Part shown: piece after piece, positions 1 through 6,855 of the stretch
Position numbering within the stretch: the first letter of the stretch is position 1
How the letters are laid out: each line of letters starts with the position of its first letter
Assembly (NCBI GenBank): GCA_007121115.1
Contig: SKMI01000222.1
Coordinates: 1 to 10,683, forward strand
Direction of reading: 5' to 3'
Source: Paracoccaceae bacterium
Lineage (GTDB): Bacteria > Pseudomonadota > Alphaproteobacteria > Rhodobacterales > Rhodobacteraceae
DNA: 10,683 nt
Position numbers and translations under genes: made by a program
Notes under the pieces: model-generated
What the model saw: the letters and a program-made list of their open reading frames with translations, nothing else
Databases searched by the model: none
What the model was told of the DNA's origin: nothing

Positions 1-619
1 CCGTCGCGGCAGCGATGGGATCCAATAGCAGTCCTGGCACCATGCTCGCAATGTCAGGCGCCAGGCCCGCCAGCGGTGCACCGCCCAGGATCACCACATC
101 GGCGCCGTCCTCCTCGACCGCTTCGCGGGCCAGTTGCGCAAGACCCTCCTTCAAATCATCGCGCAACCCGTCGATGCGCAGCGGATGGCTGGGCGGCGTG
201 CGCACGCCCGTGCAGCGTGCCGTCAGCCCGCTGTCGGCGACGCAATCCAGATACCAACGCCGCATCACCGGCGAGAAGGTGACGATGGAGAACCGCTCAC
301 CCAGCATGCAGGCGCTCATCATCGCGGCCTCGGCCATGCCCACCACGGGCACATCGAACAACTCGCGTGCACCGCGCAGGCCCGGATCGCCAAAGGCTGC
401 CATAATGACAGCATCGGTGCCGTCCAGGTTCTCGGCGATCATCTCAAGCGCTATGCCGCCGGCGACCTGCGCCTCGGCCCGGGAGGCGATGTAGGGGAAG
501 CCGCGAGGGGCGGTCAGAGGCACCACCTCGGCCGCGCTGCCGGCGGCCTTGCGGGCGATGGCGGCCATATCACGGGTCATAGCTTCGGTCATGTTGGGGT
601 TGACCAGCAGTAGGCGCAT
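1..619 (-). CDS. Asp/Glu/hydantoin racemase-family protein (partial, C-terminus outside window), cysteine-less
   Basis: The 206 visible residues start at the ATG at 619 and continue past the left edge, so the C-terminus is missing. The N-terminus MRLLLVNPN is the typical first strand and loop of the Asp/Glu/hydantoin racemase fold. Two further family blocks follow: AAFGDPG at residues 74-80 and LGGAPLAGLA at 178-187. In hydantoin and allantoin racemases the matching blocks read ACFxDPG and LGCAG, and the two Cys are the acid/base pair. Here they are Ala75 and Gly180, so classic two-base racemisation is not expected. The start lies one base after the amidase stop (TGA-C-ATG), making it the seventh gene of the operon. 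The fold assignment is strong. The reaction is unknown and could be a ligand-binding, decarboxylase-like or isomerase-like role on the pathway substrate. Confidence 0.82.
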   Translation of the reverse strand, partial: MRLLLVNPNMTEAMTRDMAAIARKAAGSAAEVVPLTAPRGFPYIASRAEAQVAGGIALEMIAENLDGTDAVIMAAFGDPGLRGARELFDVPVVGMAEAAMMSACMLGERFSIVTFSPVMRRWYLDCVADSGLTARCTGVRTPPSHPLRIDGLRDDLKEGLAQLAREAVEEDGADVVILGGAPLAGLAPDIASMVPGLLLDPIAAAT

Positions 620-620
620 G

Positions 621-1985
621 TCAGGCCCTGTGTTGGGCGGGCCAGAGGCCGGCCTGGTGGAAAAGCTCTTCGAATCGGGTGGCGGCAGCCAGCATGGTTG
701 CCTCTTGCCCTGGTCCGGCGCCGATCTGCAGGCCCACGGGCAGGCCGGTCGGCGCACCGCAGGGGATCGTGATCGCAGGCAGGCCAGCATGGTTGAACTG
801 CAGGGTGAAGGCGGCATGATCGCGCGGCCCGGCAGGCTGGCTGGCGATCAGCGCGGGGCCGGGCAGGTGGTGCGGCCAGGCCAGCGCGGAACTGGTGGGC
901 GACAGGATCAGGTCATGGTCCCGCAGGAAGCCCCGCAGCGCGGCGCGCATAGCGGCGCTGGCCTGCAGCGCGCGGGCGGTATCGGTGCCGGTCAGCTTCA
1001 GCCCGGCCTCGATCTGGGCGCCGATATCGGGGTCGAAGAGGTGCGGATCTGTCCGCCAGCGCGCCCCGTGCAAATGTGCCAGCCCAGCCCATTGCAGCGG
1101 CATCACTCCGGACGGGTCGGAGCCGGGCGGCCAGTCGGGGCTGACCTGCGTCACACGTAGCCCGGCGGCGCGCAGAGCGTCGAGGGCGGCCTCAAGGGCG
1201 GCCTGCACGGCCGGGTCCAGCGGCAGGGCCAGGCCCATCGTCGGCGCGGCGGCGATTCGCAGCGTGGCGAGTGAGCGCGCCGGATGCAGCGGCCCGTCGG
1301 CCAACACCCGAAACATCAGCGCCGTGTCCCCCACATCAGCGGCCATCGGCGCCATGACCGAGATACCCGGCACCGGGTCGGCAAAGCCCGGGCCATAGGG
1401 GATCACGTCCTGTCCCGGCTTGAAGCCGACAATACCGACATGCGCGGGTGGGCGGCGGCTGGACCCGCCGGCGTCGGTGCCAAGGGCCAGCGGCGCCATG
1501 CCGGATGTTACCGCCACCGCCGGCCCGCCGGAGGATCCTCCGGGCGTCAGCGCCGGGTCGGCGGGGTGGCGGGTGACCCCATGCAGTGGGGTGCTGGTGA
1601 CCCCCTTGCATGCAAATTCCGAACACGAGCCGATCCCCAGGATCACTGCGCCCGCCTGCCGCAGCCGCGCCACCGCCAGCGCGTCCTGCGGCGCGCGGAA
1701 GTCCGCAAACAGGCGGGAACCCTGCGAGACCGGCGCGCCCTGCACCCAGATGTTGTCCTTGATCACGACCGGCACGCCGGCCAGCGGCAATTCCTCACCC
1801 GCCGCCAGCCTTGCCCGAACCGCTTCCGCCTGCGCCTCGGTAGCCGGCATAACATGGCAGAGCGCGTTGATTTCCGGGTTGCGCCGCGCCACGCGCGCCA
1901 GCGCGACGGCGGCGGGGGCGTGGGGGTCCATCCCCTCCCGCACCGCGGCCGCGATGGCGCGGGCCATGGTGGGCGGCGCGCTCAT
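621..1985 (-). CDS. Amidase signature (AS) family amidohydrolase
   Basis: This 454 aa protein has normal length for the amidase signature family, which hydrolyses carboxamides with a Ser-cisSer-Lys triad. All three residues are visible: Lys76 in GVPVVIKDN, Ser151 in PGGSSGGP, and Ser175 in GTDAGGSSR. The spacings of 75 and 24 residues match those I recall for mammalian FAAH (K142/S217/S241), so it should be active. GIVGFKP at about 184-190 is the usual block after the nucleophile. The protein is cytoplasmic, with no signal peptide. The ATG at 1985 overlaps the stop of the preceding gene as ATGA, which fixes the start and implies translational coupling; an open frame continues further upstream but is a shadow of that gene. 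Following a PuuE-like ring-opening enzyme, it could be a half-amidase or ureide amidase. This is inferred from context, and AS sequences predict substrate poorly. Confidence 0.93.
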   Translation of the reverse strand: MSAPPTMARAIAAAVREGMDPHAPAAVALARVARRNPEINALCHVMPATEAQAEAVRARLAAGEELPLAGVPVVIKDNIWVQGAPVSQGSRLFADFRAPQDALAVARLRQAGAVILGIGSCSEFACKGVTSTPLHGVTRHPADPALTPGGSSGGPAVAVTSGMAPLALGTDAGGSSRRPPAHVGIVGFKPGQDVIPYGPGFADPVPGISVMAPMAADVGDTALMFRVLADGPLHPARSLATLRIAAAPTMGLALPLDPAVQAALEAALDALRAAGLRVTQVSPDWPPGSDPSGVMPLQWAGLAHLHGARWRTDPHLFDPDIGAQIEAGLKLTGTDTARALQASAAMRAALRGFLRDHDLILSPTSSALAWPHHLPGPALIASQPAGPRDHAAFTLQFNHAGLPAITIPCGAPTGLPVGLQIGAGPGQEATMLAAATRFEELFHQAGLWPAQHRA

Positions 1986-2875
1986 GCCGCCCCGTCGCGC
2001 GCCAGCCAGCATTCGGCGATCTGCCGTCGCGTAGCATACCAGATCCCTGACCGCGCCGCCATATGTTCCAGCAGTGCCTCCAACCCGCCGATGCGCCCCG
2101 GCCGGCCGATCAGCCGCAGATGCAGTCCGACCGAGAGCATGCGCGCCTGATCCTGCCCTTCGGCGAGTAGTCGGTCGAAGGCACCGATGACGTAGCGCGA
2201 GAAATCCTCGGGCTGGACGAAACCGCCGCCCGGGGAAAAGCGCATGTCGTTGGTGTCGAACGCATAGGGCAGGATCACGTGCCGGTGCCCGAGCAACATG
2301 CGCGGCATGTCGTCGTCGTAGGAGTCCGAATCGTAAAGGAAGCCGCCATGTTCGAGCAGAAGCGCGCGCGTCCGGTCCGAGGGCGCCGAGCGCGTGTGCC
2401 ATCCCACCGGCGCCACCCCCGCGATGCGTTCCAGCGTGTCGTGGGTGCGCGCGATGATCTGCGCCTCGTGCGCCGGGTCCATACCTGCGTGCCGTTCCCA
2501 GCGCCAGCCATGCGCGCTGATCTCATGCCCGCGCGCGACGGCGTCGCGGATCAGCCAGGGCAACCGTTCGGCGGCGCGGGCGCAGGTCGAGAAGGTCGCC
2601 GCCACACCGAACCGGTCGAAGAGGTCGGCGATGCGTCCATAGCCGCGCCGGGGCCCATAGGCGAAATGGGTCTCCATGCAGAAGTCGGGCCCCTCGGTGA
2701 CTTCCTCGCGGATCTCGTAGGTTGCTTCGTTGCGTTCGTCGCCATCGGCGATCGACAGCTCGGCGCCTTCCTCGACATTTACGACGAAGCTGACCGCCAG
2801 CCGTGTATCGCCCGGCCAGGGCGGGGGCGCGTGGGTCGGCGTGAAATCGCGCCGGTCGGTGTGGCCGTCGATCAT
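1982..2875 (-). CDS. PuuE-type CE4-fold hydrolase (allantoinase / cyclic imidase-like)
   Basis: This 297 aa protein of the polysaccharide-deacetylase fold carries the marks of the PuuE branch, not of chitin or peptidoglycan deacetylases. In order these are VNVEEGAE (residues 32-39, replacing the metal-binding TFDDG of CE4), HGWRW (122-126), YDSDSYDDD (181-189), DTNDMRF (207-213) and GLHLRLIGRPGR (250-261). Known members hydrolyse cyclic amides: PuuE allantoinase opens allantoin without a metal, and the bacterial cyclic-imide hydrolases are close relatives. It should therefore open a hydantoin-, imide- or pyrimidine-like ring in the cytoplasm. The ATG at 2875 lies 6 nt after the permease stop, with AGGGG about 9 nt upstream; its stop overlaps the amidase start. 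Pairing with an amidase and racemase-like proteins fits either an allantoin-like or a cyclic-imide pathway. Peptidoglycan or chitin deacetylation is unlikely, as there is no signal peptide. Confidence 0.87.
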   Translation of the reverse strand: MIDGHTDRRDFTPTHAPPPWPGDTRLAVSFVVNVEEGAELSIADGDERNEATYEIREEVTEGPDFCMETHFAYGPRRGYGRIADLFDRFGVAATFSTCARAAERLPWLIRDAVARGHEISAHGWRWERHAGMDPAHEAQIIARTHDTLERIAGVAPVGWHTRSAPSDRTRALLLEHGGFLYDSDSYDDDMPRMLLGHRHVILPYAFDTNDMRFSPGGGFVQPEDFSRYVIGAFDRLLAEGQDQARMLSVGLHLRLIGRPGRIGGLEALLEHMAARSGIWYATRRQIAECWLARDGAA

Positions 2876-2881
2876 GGCGCG

Positions 2882-3682
2882 CTACCCCTGGATGAGCCGG
2901 TTCAGCCCCACCGTGCGCGCCGCCACCGCAAGCGCGACCGTCGCCAGCAGGATCAGCCCGGTCGAGATCGCGGCGATGGACGGGTCGGGCGACTCCTCCA
3001 TGTACTGCAGCATGCGGATGGGCAGGGTGCGGTTGAAGGCGTCCGTCAGGAAAATCGATATCGGGTAGTTGTCCATCGATGCAAGGAACGCAAACAGCCC
3101 CCCTGTCAGATAGGCCGGTGCCAGATTGGGGATAAGCACGCGCAGAACGGCGCGGGGATAGCTCATGCCAAGGGTGCGCGCGGCATCGACCAGCGCGAAG
3201 TCGAACGAGCCCATCGCCGCGAGCAGCGTGCGCATGACGAAGGGCAGGGTGATGACCACATGCGCCAGCAACAGGCTCCAGTAGGCATCGCGCAGCCCGA
3301 TCTCGCGGAAGAACTGCAGCATGGCGACCCCCAGGACCAGGCCCGGCATCATCAGCGGCGACACCGCGAAGGTGGCCAGCGCCGCCCGGCCCCGGAACTG
3401 CCCGCGCGCCACGCCGATCGCCGCCGCCGTGCCCAGGATCAGCGAGGCGGCGGTCGACAGCAGCGCCAGATTCAGCGACAGCATCAGCGCATCCATCAGC
3501 CCGGCGCGGCGGGTCAGCGCCTCATACCAGCGAAACGACCATTCCGGCGGCGGCAGCGTATAGACCTGCGACGAGCTGAACGACACCAGCACGGTGATCA
3601 CCAGCGGCAACAGCAGGAACACCACCACGCCCAGCGCCATCACCCAGCACAGCGCCCGGAAGAAACGGTCGGTCCCGGTCAT
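2882..3682 (-). CDS. ABC transporter permease, PotC-like
   Basis: This 266 aa inner-membrane permease has about six hydrophobic segments. The first is at residues 11-34, followed by groups around 63-92, 103-124, 136-156, 192-211 and 236-256. The cytoplasmic EAA loop that docks on the ATPase is at about 164-188, with the core DAARTLGMSYPRAV. Length and layout match PotC/YdcV-like permeases of polyamine-type importers. The ATG at 3682 overlaps the stop of the upstream permease as ATGA, which decides the start; a longer open frame upstream only reads through that permease out of frame. It should pair with that permease as a heterodimer. The similarity is to a broad importer family that carries polyamines, opines and other small nitrogen compounds, so the substrate cannot be named from the permease. 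Confidence 0.92.
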   Translation of the reverse strand: MTGTDRFFRALCWVMALGVVVFLLLPLVITVLVSFSSSQVYTLPPPEWSFRWYEALTRRAGLMDALMLSLNLALLSTAASLILGTAAAIGVARGQFRGRAALATFAVSPLMMPGLVLGVAMLQFFREIGLRDAYWSLLLAHVVITLPFVMRTLLAAMGSFDFALVDAARTLGMSYPRAVLRVLIPNLAPAYLTGGLFAFLASMDNYPISIFLTDAFNRTLPIRMLQYMEESPDPSIAAISTGLILLATVALAVAARTVGLNRLIQG

Positions 3683-4515
3683 TGCCGCGCCCCCAGCCGG
3701 GCCGCGAGCCAGCTGCTGCCCAGCACCACCGAAACCGCGATCAGCAGCAGGATCGTGGACAGCGACGAGCCCAGTTGCTCGTTGCGCAGGAACAGGAACG
3801 AGCGGGCGATCTGCATGGCCACGGTCTGCTGCCGCTCGCCGATGATCAGGCTGGGAATGACATACATCGATACCGCCATCGAGAACACGAAGGCGCATCC
3901 CGCCACCACGCCGGGCATCGCCAGCGGCACGATCACCTTGAAGAACCGCTGATACGGGCCGGCGCCCAGCGTGGCGGCGGCATCGGGCAGGTTGGGGTCC
4001 TGCTGTTGCAGCACCGCATAGATCGGCAGCACCATGAAGGGCAGGAACACATTCGCCGCGCCGATCACCAGCGCGGTCTCGGTGAACAGCAGCCGGATCG
4101 GCGCGTCGATCAGGTTCATGGTCATCAGCGACTGGTTGATGAACCCGTTGCTGCGAAACAGGATCGACCACGCAAACGCCTTGACCACCACGCCCAGCGA
4201 CATGGGCAGGATGATCGCCACCAGAAACAGCGACAGCCACCCGCCGCGCGCGCTGCGCATCACGATCGCGGTGGGCCAGGCGATCACCAGTGCCAGCAGG
4301 GTGACCAGAAACGCGACCCGCAGCGTCCGCGCGATGATCGACCTCTGCAGCGGGTCGCCGAAGATCTGCACGAACTCGGCGACCGACAGTGCGCCCGTCG
4401 CATCACGAAAGCTCTTGAGCAGCAGCAGAAACAGCGGCAGCGCGTAGATCAGCCCCAGATAGGCCAGCCCGGGCAGCACCAGAAGCCCGATCCGGTCGGC
4501 GCGCGCGGTGCTCAT
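3679..4515 (-). CDS. ABC transporter permease, PotB-like
   Basis: This 278 aa inner-membrane permease forms the channel with the downstream permease. Hydrophobic segments lie around residues 10-34, 66-86, 92-118, 146-169, 200-224 and 253-272. The EAA docking loop is at about 178-202, with the core DAAATLGAGPYQRFFKVIVP. The ATG at 4515 overlaps the ATPase stop as ATGA; the frame is open further upstream but that part lies inside the ATPase gene. The order ATPase, permease 1, permease 2 is that of the potABC and ydcTUV families. It has the usual short cytoplasmic N-terminus and no fusion or truncation. Confidence 0.92.
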   Translation of the reverse strand: MSTARADRIGLLVLPGLAYLGLIYALPLFLLLLKSFRDATGALSVAEFVQIFGDPLQRSIIARTLRVAFLVTLLALVIAWPTAIVMRSARGGWLSLFLVAIILPMSLGVVVKAFAWSILFRSNGFINQSLMTMNLIDAPIRLLFTETALVIGAANVFLPFMVLPIYAVLQQQDPNLPDAAATLGAGPYQRFFKVIVPLAMPGVVAGCAFVFSMAVSMYVIPSLIIGERQQTVAMQIARSFLFLRNEQLGSSLSTILLLIAVSVVLGSSWLAARLGARQ

Positions 4516-5636
4516 GGTGTCGCCCCCGCCGAGAGGTCGTAGAGCAGCGTGTCCTCGACCGCCCAGTGAAAGCTGACCGCGTCGCCTCGAGCCTTGCAGT
4601 TTCGGATGCCGGCCAGTTCGCACAGCAGGCGATCCTCGGCGCCCGGGCGGCCCTGCAGCATGGTTTTCGACCCCAGGATGGCGACGTCCTCCAGCACCAG
4701 ATCGACGCGGTTCATGTCCGCGCCGCCGTCCAGCCGGATCAGTTCGGGGCGCACACCGATCAGCACCGGCGTTCCCGGCGCCAGCGTGCCCGGTGCGCGC
4801 AGCCGGCCCAGATCGGTGTCGACCGCCACCAGCGCGCCCTCTTGCGCCGCCACGCGCCCCGACAGCCGTGTGGACAGGCCCACGAAATCCATCACGAAGG
4901 GGGTGGCCGGGGTGGCATAGAGCGTCGAGGGGTCGGCGAATTGCTCGATCCGTCCCGCATTCATCACGGCAATACGGTCCGACACGCCCATCGCCTCGTC
5001 CTGGTCATGGGTGACGAAGATGCCGGTGATGCCGCGGTCGCGCAGCAGCGATTTCAGCTCGACCTGCATCGTCTCGCGCAGCTTGCGGTCGAGCGCCGAG
5101 AAGGGTTCGTCCAGCAGCAGCAGATGCGGGCGCACCACCAGCGCGCGCGCCACCGCGATGCGCTGCTGCTGCCCGCCCGACAGGGCGGTGATCGAGCGTT
5201 CGGCAAAATCCTGCATCCGCACCAGGGCCAGTGCCTCGCGCACCGGCTTTACCGCGTCGGCCTTCGACATGCCCCGCGCGCGCAGCCCGAAGGCCACGTT
5301 TTCGGCCACGCTCAGATGCGGAAACAGCGCGTAGTTCTGGAACACGACCGAGATGTTGCGCTTGTGCGGCGGCAGCGACGCGATGTTGCGCCCTGCCAGG
5401 ATGACCGAGCCGTCATCGGCCTGCATCAGCCCCGCGATGATCCGCAACAGCGTGGTCTTGCCGCAGCCCGACGGCCCCAGCAATGAGACCAGCTCGCCCC
5501 GCGCCATGCGGAAGTCTAGGCCGTCCATCACCGTCACGCCCTTGAACGCCTTGCGGATGGCGACAACGTCCAGATACTGCGCGTCCGGCGCCGCCATGGG
5601 GGCGGCGCCGGGGTCGGGGGCGTGGCGGTCCAGCAT
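4512..5636 (-). CDS. ABC transporter ATP-binding protein, PotA-like with TOBE domain
   Basis: This 374 aa ATPase energises import by the two permeases. The nucleotide-binding domain has every motif: Walker A GPSGCGKT (54-61), Q-loop Gln100 in VFQNYALFPH, signature LSGGQQQR (152-159), Walker B LLLLDEP with Asp176/Glu177, and switch His210 in VTHDQDEA. About 120 residues after the ATPase core match the position of the TOBE regulatory domain of the PotA/MalK group. The start at 5636 is supported by a TGATG overlap with the binding-protein stop. An in-frame ATG further upstream would place the start inside the binding-protein gene and is not preferred. About 20 residues precede the core strand YLDVVAIRKAF, so a start at internal Met14 is also possible. 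Confidence 0.95.
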   Translation of the reverse strand: MLDRHAPDPGAAPMAAPDAQYLDVVAIRKAFKGVTVMDGLDFRMARGELVSLLGPSGCGKTTLLRIIAGLMQADDGSVILAGRNIASLPPHKRNISVVFQNYALFPHLSVAENVAFGLRARGMSKADAVKPVREALALVRMQDFAERSITALSGGQQQRIAVARALVVRPHLLLLDEPFSALDRKLRETMQVELKSLLRDRGITGIFVTHDQDEAMGVSDRIAVMNAGRIEQFADPSTLYATPATPFVMDFVGLSTRLSGRVAAQEGALVAVDTDLGRLRAPGTLAPGTPVLIGVRPELIRLDGGADMNRVDLVLEDVAILGSKTMLQGRPGAEDRLLCELAGIRNCKARGDAVSFHWAVEDTLLYDLSAGATP

Positions 5637-6670
5637 CAAAGCGCCATCAGCTGGTCGAAGCGCTCGGTCCATTCGCGGCGGTTTTCCGCCACGAACTGCC
5701 AGTCGGGCGAATAGACGCCGATCCCCTCGGGCAGGTCGGCGCCGCCGGTGGACAGCGTGTTGGTGGCCAGCGACGAGGTGAAATCGGCGATTTCCGACTG
5801 CAGATCAGCGCTGAGCAGCTCGTTGATATAGGCGGCCGACAGCTCGCGGTTCGGCGCGCCATCGACAAGGCACACCCCTGACGGCATGACGAAAATGCCC
5901 TCCTCGGGGGCCGCAAGATCGATCGGCGAGCCGGCATCGCGCCGCGGCAGCGCGAAGGACGAGAAATTGCCCGGCAGCATGGTGATCTCGCCCTGTTCCA
6001 GAAGATTGAACGCCTGCGGCATCTGCGTATAGACGCTCAGCAGGTTGTCGCGCAGTTCGCCCAGCTTGTCGAACGCGGCGTCGATCTCGTATTGCGCCGC
6101 GTCGAAGGGTTGGCCGGTGGCCAGCATGGCGGCGATGAACAGCGTCCACATGCCCTCGGTGTTCTGCAGCGACGGGATGATGACGCGGCCTGCGGCCTCG
6201 GGCGACCACAGCGCTTCCCAGCTGTCCACCCCGTCCAGCATGTCGGTGTTGTAGGCGACGCCGGCCCAGGGCTGGGCATAGTTCGCCCACATCCCGTCCA
6301 GATGGATCGCGCCCTCGCGCAGTTCGCTCAGGCTGGGCACCATTTCCGGGGTGAGGGGGTCCAGCAGGCCCTCGTCGACCGCCTGCAGCATCACCGGGTC
6401 GTCCATCTGGATCACCGACAGATACTGGTTGCCGCGGTTGGCGACCATCTTTTCCAGGTTCACGGCCGAGCGCGTGCCTTCGAAGATGACCTCGGCGCCG
6501 ATTGCCTCGCGCATATGGGGCACCACGATCGCCTCCATCCAGTTGGTGTGGCTGGCTGCGCAGCCGATCACCAGCTGGTTCGATTGGGCGCGGACGATCG
6601 CGGGGGTCGCCAGCGCGGCGGCAGCCCCGGCGGTGGTCTTCAGCAGCGTGCGGCGGGTCAGCTTGGGCAT
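5636..6670 (-). CDS. Periplasmic ABC substrate-binding protein, PotD-like, with Tat signal peptide
   Basis: This 344 aa solute-binding protein is the first gene of the operon. The N-terminus TRRTLLK followed by an Ala-rich hydrophobic stretch and IVRA before QSN (about residue 28/29) is a twin-arginine (Tat) signal peptide, so it is probably folded in the cytoplasm before export. The mature part resembles the PotD / SBP_bac_8-type class II binding proteins, with stretches such as QPWAGVAYNTDML (133-145) and a C-terminal helical region ending near residue 344. The start at 6670 has a good ribosome site, AAAGGA, 6 nt upstream. It defines the imported substrate, but I cannot read ligand identity from the sequence. 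Context favours a small nitrogen-containing ring or amide compound over a true polyamine. Confidence 0.9.
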   Translation of the reverse strand: MPKLTRRTLLKTTAGAAAALATPAIVRAQSNQLVIGCAASHTNWMEAIVVPHMREAIGAEVIFEGTRSAVNLEKMVANRGNQYLSVIQMDDPVMLQAVDEGLLDPLTPEMVPSLSELREGAIHLDGMWANYAQPWAGVAYNTDMLDGVDSWEALWSPEAAGRVIIPSLQNTEGMWTLFIAAMLATGQPFDAAQYEIDAAFDKLGELRDNLLSVYTQMPQAFNLLEQGEITMLPGNFSSFALPRRDAGSPIDLAAPEEGIFVMPSGVCLVDGAPNRELSAAYINELLSADLQSEIADFTSSLATNTLSTGGADLPEGIGVYSPDWQFVAENRREWTERFDQLMAL

Positions 6671-6676
6671 TGTATG

Positions 6677-6682
6677 TCCTTT
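6677..6682 (-). promoter_or_regulatory. Ribosome binding site of the operon's first gene
   Basis: The minus strand reads AAAGGA ending 6 nt before the ATG at 6670. It is the clearest Shine-Dalgarno in the operon. Later genes mostly start inside or next to the previous stop and probably depend on coupling. Confidence 0.7.
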
Positions 6683-6712
6683 CTGTCTGGGAAGGGTTCA
6701 GTTCTGCATCGA

Positions 6713-6722
6713 TGGCATTCCA
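6713..6722. promoter_or_regulatory. Candidate GntR operator upstream of transporter operon
   Basis: TGGCATTCCA has TGG/CCA arms and differs in one base from the palindrome at 9016-9025. It lies 43-52 bp before the binding-protein start, a plausible place for an operator. It does not match the published FadR-subfamily consensus (TNGTNNNACNA) well. Confidence 0.3.
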
Positions 6723-6855
6723 TTTGACAGGCATCGGGGCTTGGGGCAGGAATGACAACATCAACCAAGTGTCACGCCGAAAAACTTCTTAAAAAGCTCA
6801 TAATATGGGCAAAATATCCGACGTGACGCTGCAAATGGGGCATAGTGTAATCAAA

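Larger units (their letters stand above)
6671..6855. promoter_or_regulatory. Divergent intergenic region between transporter operon and amidohydrolase
   Basis: This stretch separates two divergent starts and should hold promoters for both. A markedly A/T-rich island at 6781-6806 stands out from the GC-rich surroundings and contains a near-palindrome, CTTCTTAAAAAG (6785-6796, 10 of 12 positions symmetric), and CATAAT (6799-6804). On the plus strand a TTGACA matching a -35 box sits at 6724-6729, but no good -10 lies 16-18 nt after it. A TGG-N4-CCA element, TGGCATTCCA, is at 6713-6722 and may be an operator for the GntR regulator. GT-N3-AC at 6769-6775 partly resembles the FadR-subfamily operator consensus. 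Exact promoters cannot be fixed by eye. If the amidohydrolase starts at 6805, the region shortens to 6671-6804. Confidence 0.6.

Noticed and set aside
2279..3952. Very long open frame on the plus strand opposite the deacetylase-like and permease genes
   Set aside because: It is Arg/Gln/His-rich, low-complexity and without recognisable domain; it is the usual antisense shadow in GC-rich coding DNA, opposite two well-supported genes.
6805..6855. 51-base N-terminal extension of the amidohydrolase
   Set aside because: No ribosome site and no family match before the strand starting at 6856; kept only as an alternative start.
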